Shown one piece after another: positions 9,620 to 17,586 of a DNA stretch of 64,000 nucleotides. A program made the position numbers and the translations under genes. The notes beneath the pieces were generated by a model. That model was not told the origin of the DNA. It was given only the letters and a program-made list of their open reading frames with translations, and did no database searches. Source of the stretch: Micromonospora coxensis (GTDB lineage Bacteria > Actinomycetota > Actinomycetes > Mycobacteriales > Micromonosporaceae); assembly GCF_900090295.1 (NCBI RefSeq), contig NZ_LT607753.1, forward strand, positions 1-64,000, written 5' to 3'. The number at the start of each line of letters is the position of its first letter. Positions within the stretch are counted from its first letter, which is position 1.

Positions 9620-10516
9620 TCGCCCCGGCCGCCGCCGCCCTGCGCGACCGGCTGCGCTGGCAGCTCGTCGCCGCTGCCGCGACCCCCATGGACGCCACCG
9701 GCGCCACCGACCCCGCGCTGTGCCGGCGGTACCTTGCGCGGCCTGCTCACCGACGGCGCCGACGCCCTCGCCGTCCTCGCCCACACCGGCCGCGGCCCAC
9801 ACCTCGACGCCGGCCACCCGCGACGTGGATCACCGGCTTGCGCGGTCGACACCGGCGTGCCGGTGATCGTCGGCGTGGGCGGCCCGGCCGGGGGAGCACA
9901 CCGACCAGGTCGCCACCGAGGCCGCCCGGGCCGCCAGCCTCGGCGCCGCCGGCGTGCTGCTCTTCCCCGTCGACGGCGACCCGCTCGCCCACCACGACGC
10001 GATCTGGCAGGCCTCGGGACTGCCCATGCTCGCCTTCGACCTGTACCTGCGGCCCTACCGCCCGGCCCACCTCACCGCCCTGCTCACCACCCCGGCGTCG
10101 CCGGCGTCAAGGTCGCCCGGCTGCACGACGCGATGGCCTGCCAGGCCACCCTCGCCGCCGCCCACGCCGCCGACCGCCTCGCCGTCACCGGCGAGGACCG
10201 CATGTTCGGGCCGTCGCTGATGTGGGGCGCCCAGGCCGCCCTGGTCGGTCTCGCCGCCGCCGCGGTGCCCGTCGCCGCCACCGTGCTGCGTGCCTTCGCC
10301 GAGCAGCGCTACGCCGACTTCGTCGCCGCCTCCGCGCGCCTGGACCGGCTCGCCGAGGTGACCTTCACCGAGCCCATGGAGGGCTACGTGCGTCGCATGC
10401 TCTGGATCGCCGCCGACGAGGGCCGCATCCCGCCCGGCTACGCCGTCGACCCGTACGGCCCGGCGCTGACCGAGGACGACCGTGCCCGGGTGCTGGCCGT
10501 GGCGAGGCGAGCGTGA
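9616..10516 (+). pseudogene. Dihydrodipicolinate synthase-family aldolase/lyase (copy 2), frame-broken
   Basis: This is a second DapA-superfamily protein of about 300 residues. Visible parts are TPMDATG near the N terminus, ALAVLAHTGRG, DTGVPVIVGVGG, AAGVLLFPVDGDPLAHHDAI, and the Schiff-base lysine in VAGVKVARLHDA. GEDRMFGPSLMWGAQA is the expected GxD-type loop. Breaks occur near 9731, 9815, 9888 and 10092. The start GTG 9616 overlaps the aminotransferase stop, and its own stop overlaps the next start, so four genes here are translationally coupled. Two lyases of one family in one island imply two carbon-carbon or dehydration steps, or a hetero-oligomer. Confidence 0.8.
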
Positions 10517-11249
10517 ACCCGTTCGTCGCCGGCGACCTGCCGGCGGTCACCCTCGACGTCGACGTGCTGGTCGGACGGCCACCCCGACCGACCCGGGTCC
10601 CGACGCAGACACACGCCAGGTCATCGCCGCGCTGTCCACCCACGGCATCGCCCGGGCGGCCGTGGCCAGCCTGCGCGCCGCCCTGTTCGACGTCGCCGAC
10701 GGCAACGACGAGGCCGCGGCCCTCGCCGGGCCCCGCGTGCTCCCGGTCGGCGCAGTCGACCTGCGGGACCCGCTCGGCGCCGAGCGGGAGATCGACCGGC
10801 TGGCCGAGCGGGGCGTACGCGCCGTGCGGCTCTTCCCCGACGAGCAACGGGTCGAGGCGGACTTCCCGTCGGTACGGCACGTGGCCCGCCGCGCCGCCCG
10901 GGCCGGCCTGGTGATCCTCGCCGGCGGCGACGTGCGCCGCTTCTGGCGCCCACTGCGCGGCACGACCGTCGTCTTCCTCGACACGCACTTCTACCACCTG
11001 GGCGACTTCGTGGTCGCCGCCCGCGACGAACCGGGCTTCCACACCTCGACCCGCCTGCTCAACTCTCCCGACGCGTTGGAGACCGTCGCGGAGCACCTGG
11101 GCGTCGACCGTCTGCTCTACGGCTCCCGCACCCCCTGGTACGAGGCCGTCGTACCCCGGCTGCGGCTGGCCCGCAGCGGCCTCACGCCGGACCAGGTCGC
11201 CGCCGTGGCCGGCGGCAACGCCCACCGGATCCTGGAGCCGCCGGCATGA
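10513..11249 (+). CDS. Amidohydrolase_2-like protein lacking the HxH metal motif
   Basis: This TIM-barrel protein of about 245 residues is related to its downstream neighbour. GTG 10513 overlaps the preceding stop. One or two frame breaks lie near 10580, within the first 30 codons; the rest is open. Where the neighbour has IIDVHAHWG, this protein has a VTLDVDVLVG-type start, so the two metal histidines are absent. The late Asp of the family (FGTDATL in the neighbour) is replaced at YGSRTPW. His in FYHLGDF remains. Loss of several metal ligands suggests a non-catalytic partner of the next gene, with which it is coupled by an ATGA overlap. Alternatively it could use a different chemistry. Confidence 0.72.
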
Positions 11250-11981
11250 TCATCGACGTGCACGCCCACTGGGGGCCGTGGTTCTTCAGCATGCAGGTCG
11301 GCGACCTCGCCACCAACCTCGCCGTCATGGACCGCTACGGCATCGACCTCGCCGTCGTCTCGGCCACCGAGGCGGTGATCTACGACGTGACCGCCGGCAA
11401 CCGGGCGATGGCCCGCACGCTGGAGGACAGCGACCGGCTGCTCGGCTACCTCACGGTCAACCCGCGCCGGCTCGACGACGCCGAACGCGACCTGCGGGAG
11501 CTGCTGCCCACGGGCCGATTCGTCGGGGTGAAGATCCACACCGACTACACGGGGTCCCCGGTGGCCTCCCCCCAGACCCGGGCGGCCCTGGAGCTGGTCG
11601 CCGCGCACGACCTGCCCGCCCTGGTGCACACCTGGGACGCCACCCCGCTGGACCTGGCCCAGGCCTGCGCCGACATCCCCCGGCTGCGGGCCATCGCGGG
11701 CCACATGGGCGCCAACGGGTGGCGCCATGCCGTCGAGGCCGCGAACGCGGTGGACAACCTCTGGCTCGAACCCTGCTTCTCCCACACCGAGGCCGGACGC
11801 TTCGCCGCGGTCGCGGCGGCCGTCGACCCCCGGCGGCTGCTGTTCGGCACCGACGCCACCCTCATCGACCCGGCCGCCGCCTACGGGGCCGTGCTCGCCG
11901 CCGACCTCGACCCCGAGCTGGCCGAGCGGGTCGCCTGGCCGCAACGCCGCCGACCTGTTCCGGCTCGACGTCGACGGCTGA
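11246..11981 (+). CDS. Amidohydrolase_2-family metal-dependent hydrolase or decarboxylase
   Basis: This is a TIM-barrel metalloenzyme of the COG2159 type, which hydrolyses lactones or amides or decarboxylates acids. All key residues can be seen: HAH at the N-terminal strand (DVHAHWG), Lys or His in GVKIHTDY, His in ALVHTWDA, His in IAGHMGANG, and Asp in LLFGTDATL. ATG 11246 overlaps the previous stop. A single frame break near 11940 sends the reading past the natural end (NAADLFRLDVDG, stop 11979-11981) into the opposite-strand gene. Context suggests hydrolysis of a lactone or acylated intermediate late in the pathway. Confidence 0.82.
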
Positions 11982-11987
11982 CCCCGA

Positions 11988-12038
11988 CCCCCGCGCACAC
12001 GACGCGGGGGCCGCCTCCCGAACCGGGAAGCGGCCCCC
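11988..12038. terminator. Double hairpin between convergent transcripts
   Basis: CCCCCGCG (11988-11995) pairs with CGCGGGGG (12003-12010). Overlapping it, a 15 base arm at 12006-12020 pairs with 12024-12038 with one mismatch. The two stems are mutually exclusive and suit termination in either direction. Confidence 0.75.
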
Positions 12039-12057
12039 GCCGTCGTACGCCCGCCGA

Positions 12058-14016
12058 CTACTTCTTCGGCAGCGGGAACCGGGCCAGGTCGTTGCCGAGC
12101 ATGCCCCAGGTGGCCCTGCCGTCCGGGGTGAAGTGGAACGACGGGTTGTTGTACCAGCCGCGCGGCACGTTGTCGTACAGCACGGTGGTCTCGCCGCCGG
12201 GCACCGTCGGCAGCTCGCAGATGTCGTTGGTCCAGTGCACCCAGGAGAACACCCGACCGTCGACCCCGTTGAACTGGCCGTAGCCGCCCAGGTCGCCCTC
12301 CATCACGATCCTGCGGGTGTGCAGGTCGTAGGCGAACCACGCGCCGCGCGGGCGGCGACCCATGGCGTACAGCAGGTTGCCCACCACGTGCAGGCTCTCG
12401 TACGACAGCCAGTCCGGCTTGATCTCCTCGCGCCACAGCAGCTGCCGGGTGACGATGTCGACGGCCGCCACCTGCGCGACCTTGCGGATCGGGCCGCTGG
12501 TGCCCTCACCGTAGGTGTCACCGGCGAGGTACGCGGTGGTGCCCTGCACCACGACGTCCATCACGCTCTGCTCGGGCAGGAACTCCCGGTGCGTGTCGAA
12601 GCTGTTGTCGGTCAGGTCGATGAAGGTCAGCGCGCCGGTGTGCCTGGTGGTCTGCGGGCTGGAGGCCACGATCAGCTGGTTGCGGGGCTTGTCGTGGTGG
12701 ATCCGCTTGGTGCGCAGCTGCTCGTTGCCGAGCAGCCCGAGCACCGTGACGTCGAAGCTGTCCGGGTCGACCGACACGATCTGCGTGCTCGGGTACAGGC
12801 CGGCGTACACGACACCGGCCTTGCCCTCGGCCATCGCCTTGACCTCACCGTTGATGTCGAAACGGTCGCTCGTGCCGGCCTCCGGCCGGTGCACCGTCAT
12901 CGCGTAGTGCCCGCCCACCCAGATCGTGTTGCGGGTGTGCCGCATCATCGACTGGATCGTCTCCGGGTAGCCGAAGCCGCGGGTGGCCGTCTGCCACACG
13001 GTCGCCGCGCCGCCCGGGGTCGCCTTCCACACGTGCCCGAGCCCGGTCACCCCGAGCAGCGCGCCACCGGGCAGCGGCGCGAGCAACTGGTTCTCCACGT
13101 TGGCCAGGGGCTGTCCCACCTTGGCCAGGCCGTCGGCCGTCACCTCGTACAGGTTGGTGGTCAGCCGGCACAGCGCGTACACGGTGCCGTCGCTGCCGAC
13201 CGTCAGCTGGTCGATGTAGCGGTCCTCGGCCGGGATGTCGCGCGACACCCGGCCGGAGCCGTCCGGAGCGAAGGAGATCAGCTGCCGGCCGCAGGCCACG
13301 TAGACGACACCGTCGTGGACCAGCATGTCGAGGATGCCGACGGGGGAGGAGCTCAGGTACGACGTCAGGTTGGTCGGCGCTCCGCCGGCCTTCGGCCACC
13401 TCAGCAGGGTGCCGGGGGCGGCCGACCCGCCGTAGACGTACTCGTCGTCGACCGCCACGGCCGCCGCGTACTGGGAGGTGGAGATCCGGCCGTACGTCTC
13501 GACGCTGCCGTCGGCCAGTCGGATCCGCTTGACCGTGCAGTCCGGGTACGTGCCGATGTACAGGTGCTCCCCGTGCACCACCATGTCGTAGTACCAGGTG
13601 GTGGCCCCGCCGGCTCGGGACCAGGCCACGACCTCACGGCTCTGCGGATCGTAGCGGTAGACGTACGCGCTGCCGGCCGGACCGAGGTAGACGTAGCGCC
13701 CATCTGCCGCCGCCTTCTGACCGCCGTTGCTCGGGATCGGCAGATCGACGATCGCGCGGTTCTCACCGGTGTGCACGTCGAACTCGCCCAGACGCATCCT
13801 GCCCTCAGGGGTGTTGAACCGCGAGGTGATGAAGACGCTGTCGCCGATGACGGCGGCGCCACGGACCGCAGCGGTCAATGAGGCCGGTCCGAAACTGGTC
13901 GGCGTGAGAGCGTCCTCCGCTGCGGACGCCGGCGCGAGGAACGTGCCCTGCCCGACTGCCAGGGCCGCTCCGGTGGCGGCGCTACCCGCGAGAAGTGTGC
14001 GTCGGCTCAGGGGCAT
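12058..14016 (-). CDS. Tat-exported beta-propeller protein (PQQ/WD-like repeats)
   Basis: This is a secreted protein of about 652 residues with no recognisable catalytic motif. The second in-frame ATG (14016) is preferred because GGAG lies seven bases upstream. It gives MPLSRRTLLAGSAATG, a twin-arginine signal cut after ASA near residue 33. The remainder is about a dozen blade-like repeats with GDSVFITSRF, DGRYVYLGPAGSAYVYRYD, HGEHLYIGTYPD, DGTVYALCRLTTNLYEV and DLHTRRIVMEGDLGGYG, ending LARFPLPKK. Oligogalacturonide lyases are also propellers, but I see no matching active site. Its promoter carries the island operator, so it is probably co-regulated with uptake and may bind or process the polymer outside the cell. 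Confidence 0.75.
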   Translation of the reverse strand: MPLSRRTLLAGSAATGAALAVGQGTFLAPASAAEDALTPTSFGPASLTAAVRGAAVIGDSVFITSRFNTPEGRMRLGEFDVHTGENRAIVDLPIPSNGGQKAAADGRYVYLGPAGSAYVYRYDPQSREVVAWSRAGGATTWYYDMVVHGEHLYIGTYPDCTVKRIRLADGSVETYGRISTSQYAAAVAVDDEYVYGGSAAPGTLLRWPKAGGAPTNLTSYLSSSPVGILDMLVHDGVVYVACGRQLISFAPDGSGRVSRDIPAEDRYIDQLTVGSDGTVYALCRLTTNLYEVTADGLAKVGQPLANVENQLLAPLPGGALLGVTGLGHVWKATPGGAATVWQTATRGFGYPETIQSMMRHTRNTIWVGGHYAMTVHRPEAGTSDRFDINGEVKAMAEGKAGVVYAGLYPSTQIVSVDPDSFDVTVLGLLGNEQLRTKRIHHDKPRNQLIVASSPQTTRHTGALTFIDLTDNSFDTHREFLPEQSVMDVVVQGTTAYLAGDTYGEGTSGPIRKVAQVAAVDIVTRQLLWREEIKPDWLSYESLHVVGNLLYAMGRRPRGAWFAYDLHTRRIVMEGDLGGYGQFNGVDGRVFSWVHWTNDICELPTVPGGETTVLYDNVPRGWYNNPSFHFTPDGRATWGMLGNDLARFPLPKK

Positions 14017-14040
14017 CAGCATCTCCGTTCGTCAGCATCA

Positions 14041-14081
14041 TTACGGCCCGGACCTTAATCGGGGGGCTCGGGATGCGTCAA
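14041..14081 (-). promoter_or_regulatory. Promoter with third copy of the island operator
   Basis: On the minus strand TTGACG (14081-14076), a 17 bp spacer and TTAAGGTCCGGGCCGTAA (14058-14041) reproduce the layout at 4974-5013. The element matches each of the other two copies at 13 of 18 bases and is itself an imperfect inverted repeat. Transcription would start about 30 bases before ATG 14016. Confidence 0.55.
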
Positions 14082-14433
14082 GGGTGCGGGCGGCTCCGCG
14101 TCCATGCCGGACACACCGCGCCGACGTGCTGCCCGACGCGCTCGCGGCCGGCTGGCCGTCGTCGATGAGGGCGGGGTGGTCCGCCTGTCGTCCCGGCCGC
14201 TCGGACGGCCCGGCGTGCCGGCGGAGCGCGCGGTCGGTGACGACGTCGTGCGGCGTCCACACGTCGCTGGCGGCCGGCGACGGGTCGCGCGTACAGGCCG
14301 AGGGGCGGGGCGTCGTGGAGGACGGCCCCGCCCCTCGGTTGCGGTGCGGATCGGTGGCGGCGGCGTACGTCGATGCCGGACGGGCCGCTGCTTCCCGGCA
14401 GGCCCCGGGCCTACGGACGGTGCCGCTGCGCTG
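14082..14433. other. Gene-free stretch with pectate lyase terminator
   Basis: Short open frames here lack ribosome sites and recognisable similarity. The only feature I see is a hairpin at 14298-14338. Confidence 0.5.
14298..14338 (-). terminator. Hairpin downstream of the pectate lyase
   Basis: A perfect 14 bp stem (CCGAGGGGCGGGGC with its complement) and a 13 nt loop lie about 95 bases beyond the lyase stop on the minus strand. Confidence 0.7.
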
Positions 14434-16026
14434 CTACCCGGCGTACGTCTCGAACTCGGCGACCTTCGGCGTGCCGTTCGAGCTGTTGATCTTGAAGGTG
14501 ATCTTGGTCAGTGAGGTCCGGGGGATGCCGATGACGCCCGCGCCGCTGCCGGAGGCCAGGACGGCGCCGGTGTTGTAGTTGATGACCTGCCAGGATCCGA
14601 TGGAGCCCTGGGTGCCCGACGGTTCACGGATGGCCACCGTGGAGACCGTGGTGGCCGAGCCCCACTTGATCGAGACGGAACCGGTCGCGCCCGCCGGCGA
14701 CCAGTAGGTGCTCAGGTTGCCGTCGCGCACGTTGCCGTAGCTCGTCCCGTCGGCCTTGCTGGAACCGTCGGAGCCCGCCCCGATGCTGAGGTTGGTCCCA
14801 CCGGGCTGGGTCGGGCCCGGCGTGGGGCTGGTCGGCGCCGGGGTGGGGGTGGTCGGTGCCGGCGTGGGACTGGTCGGACCCGGGGTGGGGCTGGTCGGTC
14901 CCGCCGTCGGCGACTGCGGCGTGCAGTTGCCGTCCGACACCTGCAGGCCCTTGTTGGCGCCGGCGGTCTGACTGACGACGCTCGGCACGCAGTTGGCCGC
15001 GTCGAGGCGGTAGGTGTAGGGGATGCTGACGGTGGTGTTGGACTGCGGGTTGGGGCCGGCGGGGTTGTTCTCGCTGCTGCGGCTGGACCAGGTCACGTTG
15101 TCGAAGGTGTTGCCGCTGACCTGCCAGTAGCCGGCTTCGCTGGTGTAGAAGGTGCCCAGGACGTCCTTGGAGTCCTTGAAGTAGTTGTTGTCGACCTTGG
15201 CCTTGGCGCCGGCGCGGGAGTTGATGCCGGACTCGTGCAGGCCCACGTAGTGGTTGTTGTAGATGTGGGCGATGCCGCCGCGCAGCAGGGGCGTGCGGGA
15301 GTCGATGTTCTGGTACAGGTTGTGGTGGAAGGTGACGTAGCCGTTGGAGCGGTCGCTCTCGCTGGAGCCGATGAGTCCGCCCCGGCCGGAGTTGCGCAGG
15401 ATGCTGTAGGACAGCGTCACGTACTGGGTGTTGTCCTTCATGTCGAAGAGGCCGTCGAAGCCTTCGGACTCCCCGCCCGAGGCCTCCAGGGTGACGTGGT
15501 CGACCCAGACGTTACGGACGTTGCTCTCCATGCCGATGGCGTCACCGCCGTTGGACGTGGGCGAGCCGGACTTCTTGACGTTGCGGACGGTCACGTTCTG
15601 GATGACGATGTTGCGCGAGTCGCGGATGTGGATGCCCAGCTGGTCGAAGACCGCCCCGCTGCCGACGCCGATGATCGAGACGTTGCTGATCTGCTTCAGC
15701 TCGATCACGCCGTCCGCGGTGCTGCAGCTTCCGCCCGACACCTTGCTGGTGTTGCCGTGGTTGATGGTCCCCTCGACCTGGATGATGATCGGGGTGCTGC
15801 TGCTGGCCCGATTGCACAGGGCCGCGTGGATCTGGGTCCCCGTGGTGGCGCGCACCGTCTGCCCGCCGGCGCCACCGGTCGTCCCACCGTTCTGCGTCGC
15901 GAAGCCGGTGGCGCTGCCGACCGCTGCCGATGCCTGCGGCGCCGCCAGGGCCACTACTGCGATCACGCCTCCGATGGCCGTCGTGGCCAGCGCCGCCTGG
16001 AGTCCTCGTACGACTGGTCGTCTCAT
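14434..16026 (-). CDS. Secreted PL1-type pectate lyase with C-terminal carbohydrate-binding domain
   Basis: This enzyme cleaves polygalacturonate outside the cell by beta-elimination. A Sec signal (RRPVVRGLQAALATT, cut after ASA near residue 34) leads into a right-handed beta-helix domain of about 340 residues. Landmarks are DGVIELKQISNVSIIG, NVWVDHVTLEASGG (the vWiDH signature) and SRTPLLRGG, where the second Arg is the likely catalytic base. A 40-residue Pro/Thr linker (repeats of PTSPTPGPT) joins a discoidin-like (F5/8C) module with NVRDGNLSTYWSP. ATG 16026 has AGTAGG upstream. It reads against the neighbouring island and has its own operator about 350 bp upstream. Confidence 0.9.
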   Translation of the reverse strand: MRRPVVRGLQAALATTAIGGVIAVVALAAPQASAAVGSATGFATQNGGTTGGAGGQTVRATTGTQIHAALCNRASSSTPIIIQVEGTINHGNTSKVSGGSCSTADGVIELKQISNVSIIGVGSGAVFDQLGIHIRDSRNIVIQNVTVRNVKKSGSPTSNGGDAIGMESNVRNVWVDHVTLEASGGESEGFDGLFDMKDNTQYVTLSYSILRNSGRGGLIGSSESDRSNGYVTFHHNLYQNIDSRTPLLRGGIAHIYNNHYVGLHESGINSRAGAKAKVDNNYFKDSKDVLGTFYTSEAGYWQVSGNTFDNVTWSSRSSENNPAGPNPQSNTTVSIPYTYRLDAANCVPSVVSQTAGANKGLQVSDGNCTPQSPTAGPTSPTPGPTSPTPAPTTPTPAPTSPTPGPTQPGGTNLSIGAGSDGSSKADGTSYGNVRDGNLSTYWSPAGATGSVSIKWGSATTVSTVAIREPSGTQGSIGSWQVINYNTGAVLASGSGAGVIGIPRTSLTKITFKINSSNGTPKVAEFETYAG

Positions 16027-16731
16027 TCGGTCCTACTCTCTGAACTGCGGTGGTGGTGGTGCCCGAGGTGGTCGTCCGGGCAGGCCGTCGAGCTGTCGCC
16101 TGCCGCCGGACAGGTCGCTGCTCGACGCGAGGTGGTGCTCTTCACGGTGTCGATCGGCGGTGGCGCTGCAGTCGTGCCGACCTGCGCGGACGCCTGCCCG
16201 CGACGTCCCCGTAACCGTGAGCCGTCCACTGCTGCGGGTCGTGTCGCCACCGACGGCCGGAGTCGTCGGCCGAGGCGTGCGCCGCGAGGCACTGCCACCT
16301 CGCGGCGCGGACACCGGACACCCGAGGTCAGTGTGGATGCCCCGATGGTCGCCTCCGCCGGGACGTTCCACCTCGCTCTGGAAAGCGCTTTCCGAGCCGA
16401 GGATAGGGAGGTGTCTATGGGTGTGGCAAGGGGCTGTCCGGATTGCGGTACAAGGTTGCTTTGTTCCTCGCTACCGGTAGCTGCGGCACAGCGATCGGTG
16501 GCCGCGCGGTGCGCGGCGAGGTGAGGTCGACCAAGCTCGGCGGGCGGATGATCCGAGCGACCCGCTGCTCCCACACCGGCTGCCCATGGCGGTGACGCTC
16601 CCACCGGCCGGCGTTCGAATCCGCCCTGGTGGGGTCCGCTACCCTGCTCGTCTGCCGTCGGAGGACGGCTCGAGCTTGTCGTGCACTCCCTGTGCGGGTC
16701 GCGACCTTCACGGTCATCTGAGGAGGAACCC
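16027..16731. other. 705 bp gene-free interval
   Basis: No convincing gene is seen. The interval holds the pectate lyase promoter and operator (16380-16429) and a long presumed leader (16027-16380). Near 16608 is a T-loop-like TTCGAATCC, but no tRNA can be folded around it. Confidence 0.5.
16380..16429 (-). promoter_or_regulatory. Promoter with LacI-type operator for the pectate lyase
   Basis: The perfect palindrome GGAAAGCGCTTTCC (16380-16393) has the CG-centred form typical of LacI-family sites. Upstream on the minus strand lie TTGCCA (16429-16424), an 18 bp spacer and TATCCT (16405-16400), which places the operator at the start point. The leader to ATG 16026 would be about 360 nt. No LacI gene is in the window. 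Confidence 0.6.
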
Positions 16732-17481
16732 TTGACGGAACCGCAGCCGCGGGCGATCGACAGTTGGCAGAGGGCTGAGTCGAACGCAGCGGAGTGGATG
16801 CGGTACTGGGGCTTCAGTGATGCGAGGACCACCGAGGGCGGCGCCGACTCCGGCGTGGACGTCTGGTCACGCCGAGCGCTCGCCCAGGTGAAGTTCGAAG
16901 CGGTGCAGATCGGTCGCCCCGTGTTGCAGCGCCTGGTCGGCGCCCGGGGGCGCGACATCGAGAAAGCCCTGTTCGCCTTCTCCGGCGCCGGATTCTCCTC
17001 GCACGCCGTCGAGTACGCGAATGACATGGACATCTGTCTGTTCAAGTACACGCTCTCGGGTGCGATGGCACCCGAGAACGCCGTCGCCCACGCCTTCCTG
17101 CAACGGCTCGACGCTCAGCGGCTCGCGACCGGACGGACACGCGCCGCCACGGGTGGTGATGCGGAGTACGGAGACCCTGCGGCGCGAGCAGTCGTGTTGG
17201 CACAGGTGGCGACCGGACTGAGGGCTGTAGCGGCGAAGCGGTCGGCCGGGGAGGCGGAGAAGCCCGAATCCCCGGGACGGGGCCGATTGGGGTGCGGCAT
17301 TGTGCTCCTGCTGACGTGGGTCTGCCTGGCGGTCAAACTGGGGTCGTTCGGCAACAAGATCGTCATGGCGGTGTGGATCGGTGTGTCCCTCGCGCTGATC
17401 GTTTCGGGGATCGTCGCCTCGTCGCCCGGGGTCCCCGAGGAGGAATCTCCGGAGTCGGCTCATCCAGGGGTGCGGCAGTAG
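16732..17481 (+). CDS. Mrr-like restriction endonuclease domain protein with C-terminal membrane helices
   Basis: This 249-residue protein has a PD-(D/E)xK nuclease fold of the Mrr_cat group at residues 10-120. The core reads GGADSGVDVWSRRALAQVKF, where Asp and the QVK strand are the metal-binding pair, followed by IGRPVLQRLVGARG and ALFAFSGAGFSSHAVEYA. Two hydrophobic helices (about 183-203 and 208-228, CGIVLLLTWVCLAVKLG and IVMAVWIGVSLALIVSGIV) anchor the C terminus. TTG 16732 follows GAGGAGGA at a good distance. Mrr enzymes cut modified DNA, and the membrane anchor suggests sensing of incoming DNA. There is no methylase next to it, so it would act alone. Confidence 0.8.
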   Translation: MTEPQPRAIDSWQRAESNAAEWMRYWGFSDARTTEGGADSGVDVWSRRALAQVKFEAVQIGRPVLQRLVGARGRDIEKALFAFSGAGFSSHAVEYANDMDICLFKYTLSGAMAPENAVAHAFLQRLDAQRLATGRTRAATGGDAEYGDPAARAVVLAQVATGLRAVAAKRSAGEAEKPESPGRGRLGCGIVLLLTWVCLAVKLGSFGNKIVMAVWIGVSLALIVSGIVASSPGVPEEESPESAHPGVRQ

Positions 17482-17586
17482 CCCCGATGCGGTGGGCGCG
17501 GCCACCGGAGCAGGCGTGACACGGGCCGGGGACCACCCGGGTGCCCCGGGCGCCGCCGCTCGCCGGCCCTCGCCGGCGGGCTGAGG

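Noticed and set aside
11278..13881. 867-codon plus-strand frame across the amidohydrolase and the beta-propeller gene
   Set aside because: It spans two convergent genes and a double terminator and has no recognisable fold.
14041..14262. Small genes in the interval after the beta-propeller promoter
   Set aside because: Short frames on both strands lack ribosome sites and have no similarity that I can recognise.
16560..16645. Possible tRNA, suggested by a TTCGAATCC T-loop-like element near 16608
   Set aside because: The flanking bases do not form a 5 bp T-stem, no acceptor stem pairs around it, and there is no anticodon arm.
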